The translations under genes and the position numbers were made by a program. Positions 6,602-8,625 of a DNA stretch of 8,625 nt are shown piece after piece (position 1 is the first letter of the stretch; every line of letters begins with the position of its first letter). Origin of the DNA: Clostridia bacterium (GTDB lineage Bacteria; Bacillota_A; Clostridia; Peptostreptococcales; Anaerovoracaceae); NCBI GenBank assembly GCA_024403175.1, contig JAKSSI010000046.1, positions 1-8,625 on the forward strand. Direction: 5' to 3'. The notes beneath the pieces were generated by a model. It was not told where the DNA came from and did no database searches. It saw only the letters and a list, made by a program, of their open reading frames with translations.

Positions 6602-7183
6602 TTATAGCAACTGGGCTAAACGCTGTAAAGCACGGGCCCTGTGAGAAACGCTGTTTTTAAACTCTGCAGGGAGCTCTGCAAAAGTTTTATCAGATTCCAA
6701 AGGAATAAACACACTGTCATATCCAAAACCGCGGTCGCCAATTTCTTTTTCGCTGATATGTCCCTTGCATTCACCTCTTGCAACAATTGTCTTTCCATCA
6801 GGGTAAATTAATGTAATAACTGTTACAAAAGCGGCGGTTCTCTTTTCAAATGGCACATCTTTGAGGTTTTCAAGAAGCTTTTTTCTATTTGCAGCGTCAT
6901 CACCATGAACGCCAGCATATCTTGCTGTATTAACGCCTGGCTCGCCATTAAGAGCATCTACAAATAAGCCTGTATCATCTGCAATAGCTGGCTCGCCGGA
7001 AAGCTTACAAATGGCTTCAGCCTTGATTTTTGAATTTTCTTCGCAAGTTGTACCATTTTCTTCTACATCTACGTTTCCAAGGCCAACTTCTGCCTGGGAA
7101 ACGAGTTCCATATCGAAATCTTTTATGATTTGATAGATTTCTTCGAGTTTATGTTTATTCTGTGTTGCAGCAATAATTCTCAT
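6602..7183 (-). CDS. rdgB: XTP/dITP diphosphatase (RdgB/HAM1 family)
   Basis: The enzyme hydrolyses XTP, dITP and ITP to monophosphates plus pyrophosphate, keeping deaminated purines out of DNA and RNA. The 193-residue length is normal. Family motifs are all present: the nucleotide-binding ATQNKHK near the N-terminus (6-12), EEN at 48-50, the catalytic ADDTGL (68-73), the substrate-gripping GFGYDSVF (152-159) and SHRARA (180-185). It is a soluble cytoplasmic protein. The ATG at 7183 has a modest AGGT ribosome site 7 nt upstream. It is the first gene of a compact unit with dacF and uvrC, driven by a strong promoter at 7237-7265. Pairing with uvrC gives the unit a genome-maintenance theme, which is inference from context. 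Confidence 0.96.
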   Translation of the reverse strand: MRIIAATQNKHKLEEIYQIIKDFDMELVSQAEVGLGNVDVEENGTTCEENSKIKAEAICKLSGEPAIADDTGLFVDALNGEPGVNTARYAGVHGDDAANRKKLLENLKDVPFEKRTAAFVTVITLIYPDGKTIVARGECKGHISEKEIGDRGFGYDSVFIPLESDKTFAELPAEFKNSVSHRARALQRLAQLL

Positions 7184-7217
7184 ACTTTTTACCTAGTCTT
7201 TTTATTCTATATAAATA

Positions 7218-7226
7218 TGCTATAAT
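7218..7226 (+). promoter_or_regulatory. Extended -10 promoter for pgi
   Basis: TGCTATAAT carries the TGn extension and a perfect TATAAT (7221-7226). Upstream is a T-rich run (about 7199-7205) but no good -35. The predicted start is near 7233, giving a leader of about 76 nt before the pgi ATG at 7309. A second weaker candidate, TGGTATTAT (7233-7241), lies just downstream. Confidence 0.55.
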
Positions 7227-7236
7227 ATATGTTGGT

Positions 7237-7265
7237 ATTATAGTGTAAAAAATAAATTTTTTCAA
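7237..7265 (-). promoter_or_regulatory. Sigma-A-type promoter for the rdgB-dacF-uvrC unit
   Basis: On the minus strand TTGAAA (7260-7265) and a perfect TATAAT (7237-7242) are exactly 17 bp apart, and an AT-rich tract fills the spacer. The predicted start is near 7230, giving a leader of about 46 nt before the rdgB ATG. This promoter overlaps the expected initial transcribed region of pgi on the other strand. Confidence 0.75.
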
Positions 7266-7308
7266 TTAATGGCAAATGCCGTATAAACATAAAAAGGATA
7301 GGAAAACT

Positions 7309-8589
7309 ATGATCAAAGTAAACAACGAAAAAGCATTGAATTTTATTGAAGGCGGATTAGACTTAGGCAAAGCTTATAACGCCTTAGACACTCTAGTTTT
7401 AGGAAACGGTGCAGGTGCAGAATACACTGGCTGGGTTAAGCTTCCTACAGACTACGATAAAGAAGAATATAGCCGCATTAAAGCTTGCGGAAAGAAGGTT
7501 TTCGAAAATGCTGACGCACTTGTAGTAATCGGTATTGGCGGATCTTACCTTGGCGCTCGCGCAGTAATTGAATTCATTCTCTCTCAAAGATACAACGAAA
7601 TAACAAGAAAGGGTCCTAAGATTTACTTCGTAGGAAACGGAATCAACGGAGAAGACTTAAATCAGGTATTAGAACTTGTTGATGGAAAGAATGTGTATGT
7701 AAACGTTATTTCCAAATCTGGAACAACTTTAGAACCTGCCCTTGCATTTAGAATTTTCAAGAAGTACTTAGAAGAAACCTATGGAAAAGAAGGTGCAAAG
7801 GAAAGAATCATTTGCACAACCGATAAAAAGAAAGGTGCATTAAAGTCTCTTGCAGACGAAGAAGGCTACGAATGCTTCGTAGTACCAGATGAAGTTGGCG
7901 GAAGATATTCCGTACTTACACCAGTAGGACTTCTTCCAATCGCTGCAGCAGGCATAGACATTGATGCTCTTATGGAAGGTGCACAGGATGCTATGAACTA
8001 TTGCCAGCAGAAGACAGAAGAAAACCCTGCCCTCATCTACGCAGCAACAAGACAGGCACTCTACAACAAAGGAAAGAAAGTTGAAATTCTTTCTTGCCCA
8101 AGCGAATCAGTTAGATTCATTGGTGAATGGTGGAAACAGCTTTACGGCGAATCCGAAGGAAAAGATAAAACAGGTATCTTCCCTGCTTCCTGCGTATTCA
8201 CTGCAGACCTTCACTCAATGGGTCAGTATATTCAGGACGGCGAAAGATTCCTTATGGAAACATTCCTCTCCTTCGAAGAACCTATGACAAAGCTGATGGT
8301 TCCTTCTACTGAAGACAATGCTGATGGACTCAACTATGTTGCAGGAAAAGAATACCGAGAAGTTTACCGCGCTGCAGAAATGGGCGTAGCTCAGGCTCAT
8401 GTTACAGGCGACGTACCAGTTATGACAATTACAATGCCAAAGCAAGACACAAAGTCTTTAGGCGAACTGATTTACTTCTTCGAATTTGCATGTGGCGTTT
8501 CCGCTTACATGCAGGGAGTAAATCCTTTCAACCAGCCAGGCGTTGAAGAATACAAGAAGAACATGTTTGCTTTACTTGGAAAGAAATAA
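7309..8589 (+). CDS. pgi: Glucose-6-phosphate isomerase
   Basis: Pgi interconverts glucose 6-phosphate and fructose 6-phosphate in glycolysis and gluconeogenesis, in the cytoplasm. The 426-residue protein is of the short Firmicute type. Sugar isomerase motifs are clear: IGIGGSYLGAR (74-84), the phosphate-binding SKSGTT (135-140), the PGI signature GGRYSVLTPVGLLP (197-210), the catalytic-region LYGESEGK (278-285), DLHSMGQYIQDG (300-311), and the second signature GVNPFNQPGVEEYK (403-416), whose final lysine is the conserved catalytic-site residue. I start it at the ATG at 7309, with AGGA 5 nt upstream. An in-frame ATG at 7276 would add 11 basic residues absent from the family and has no ribosome site. 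The unit runs on into another gene 10 bp downstream. Confidence 0.97.
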   Translation: MIKVNNEKALNFIEGGLDLGKAYNALDTLVLGNGAGAEYTGWVKLPTDYDKEEYSRIKACGKKVFENADALVVIGIGGSYLGARAVIEFILSQRYNEITRKGPKIYFVGNGINGEDLNQVLELVDGKNVYVNVISKSGTTLEPALAFRIFKKYLEETYGKEGAKERIICTTDKKKGALKSLADEEGYECFVVPDEVGGRYSVLTPVGLLPIAAAGIDIDALMEGAQDAMNYCQQKTEENPALIYAATRQALYNKGKKVEILSCPSESVRFIGEWWKQLYGESEGKDKTGIFPASCVFTADLHSMGQYIQDGERFLMETFLSFEEPMTKLMVPSTEDNADGLNYVAGKEYREVYRAAEMGVAQAHVTGDVPVMTITMPKQDTKSLGELIYFFEFACGVSAYMQGVNPFNQPGVEEYKKNMFALLGKK

Positions 8590-8599
8590 GGAGATCAAA

Positions 8600-8625
8600 A
8601 TGGCAGACTACAAAGAAAGATTTGA
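8600..8625 (+). CDS. Start of a further gene, cut by the window end
   Basis: Only the first eight complete codons (MADYKERF) are visible. The ATG is preceded by AAGGAGA 5-6 nt upstream, overlapping the pgi stop codon, so this is a convincing gene start co-transcribed with pgi. The product cannot be identified from eight residues. Confidence 0.75.

Noticed and set aside
7271..7280. Short inverted repeat GGCAAATGCC in the pgi leader
   Set aside because: The arms are only 4 bp with a 2-nt centre, too short for a stable hairpin or a confident operator. It also overlaps the unlikely upstream pgi ATG at 7276.
7276..7308. Eleven-codon N-terminal extension of pgi
   Set aside because: No ribosome site precedes the ATG at 7276, the added residues are not typical of the family, and AGGA is well placed for the ATG at 7309.
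7184..7308. Possible riboswitch or T-box in the divergent intergenic region
   Set aside because: The region is short, very AT-rich and lacks extended stems, a T-box sequence or a terminator; promoters explain it.

Overview
The window looks like a chromosomal segment of a low-GC, anaerobic-type Firmicute, most likely class Clostridia. The evidence is AT-rich DNA, strong AGGAGG-type ribosome sites, a DUF1292 protein, a DacF-type carboxypeptidase with a signal peptide, a COG2509-type flavoprotein and a lipoprotein foldase related to trigger factor. All genes appear intact. I see no phage, insertion sequence, CRISPR array or other mobile DNA, and codon use gives no sign of recent transfer. Most of this is housekeeping.

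Layout, left to right. Minus-strand unit A (about 16-2835) is transcribed as trigger-factor-like lipoprotein, then DUF1292 protein, then FAD-dependent oxidoreductase. It begins at a promoter region with two TATAAT boxes (2842-2867), followed by a perfect 7-bp inverted repeat at the predicted transcript start. A rho-independent terminator (2921-2948) separates it from minus-strand unit B (about 2950-7230): rdgB, then a dacF-like carboxypeptidase, then uvrC, then tRNA-Leu(CAG), then a small bactofilin. Unit B has a good sigma-A-type promoter upstream of rdgB, and a second one (TTGAAA-17-TAGAAT) in the 45-bp gap before the tRNA. The first three genes are tightly packed: 7 bp between rdgB and dacF, and a TAATG overlap between dacF and uvrC. 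On the plus strand, glucose-6-phosphate isomerase (pgi) starts at 7309. The first 26 bases of another gene follow 10 bp after its stop, with a clear ribosome site.

How the genes fit together. RdgB removes non-canonical purine triphosphates and UvrC cuts damaged DNA, so unit B carries genome-maintenance functions. The same unit holds two envelope or shape genes, the D,D-carboxypeptidase and the bactofilin. Unit A joins an exported prolyl isomerase to two proteins of unknown role. Pgi belongs to central sugar metabolism.

I did not find a convincing undescribed system. The points most worth a second look are regulatory: a tRNA that appears to share a transcript with the bactofilin mRNA, two promoters for rdgB and pgi that overlap with nearly coincident start points, a carboxypeptidase gene without a Shine-Dalgarno site reached through a 3-codon stepping-stone frame, and the inverted repeat at the start of unit A. 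All promoter and start-point statements are read by eye from consensus matches.
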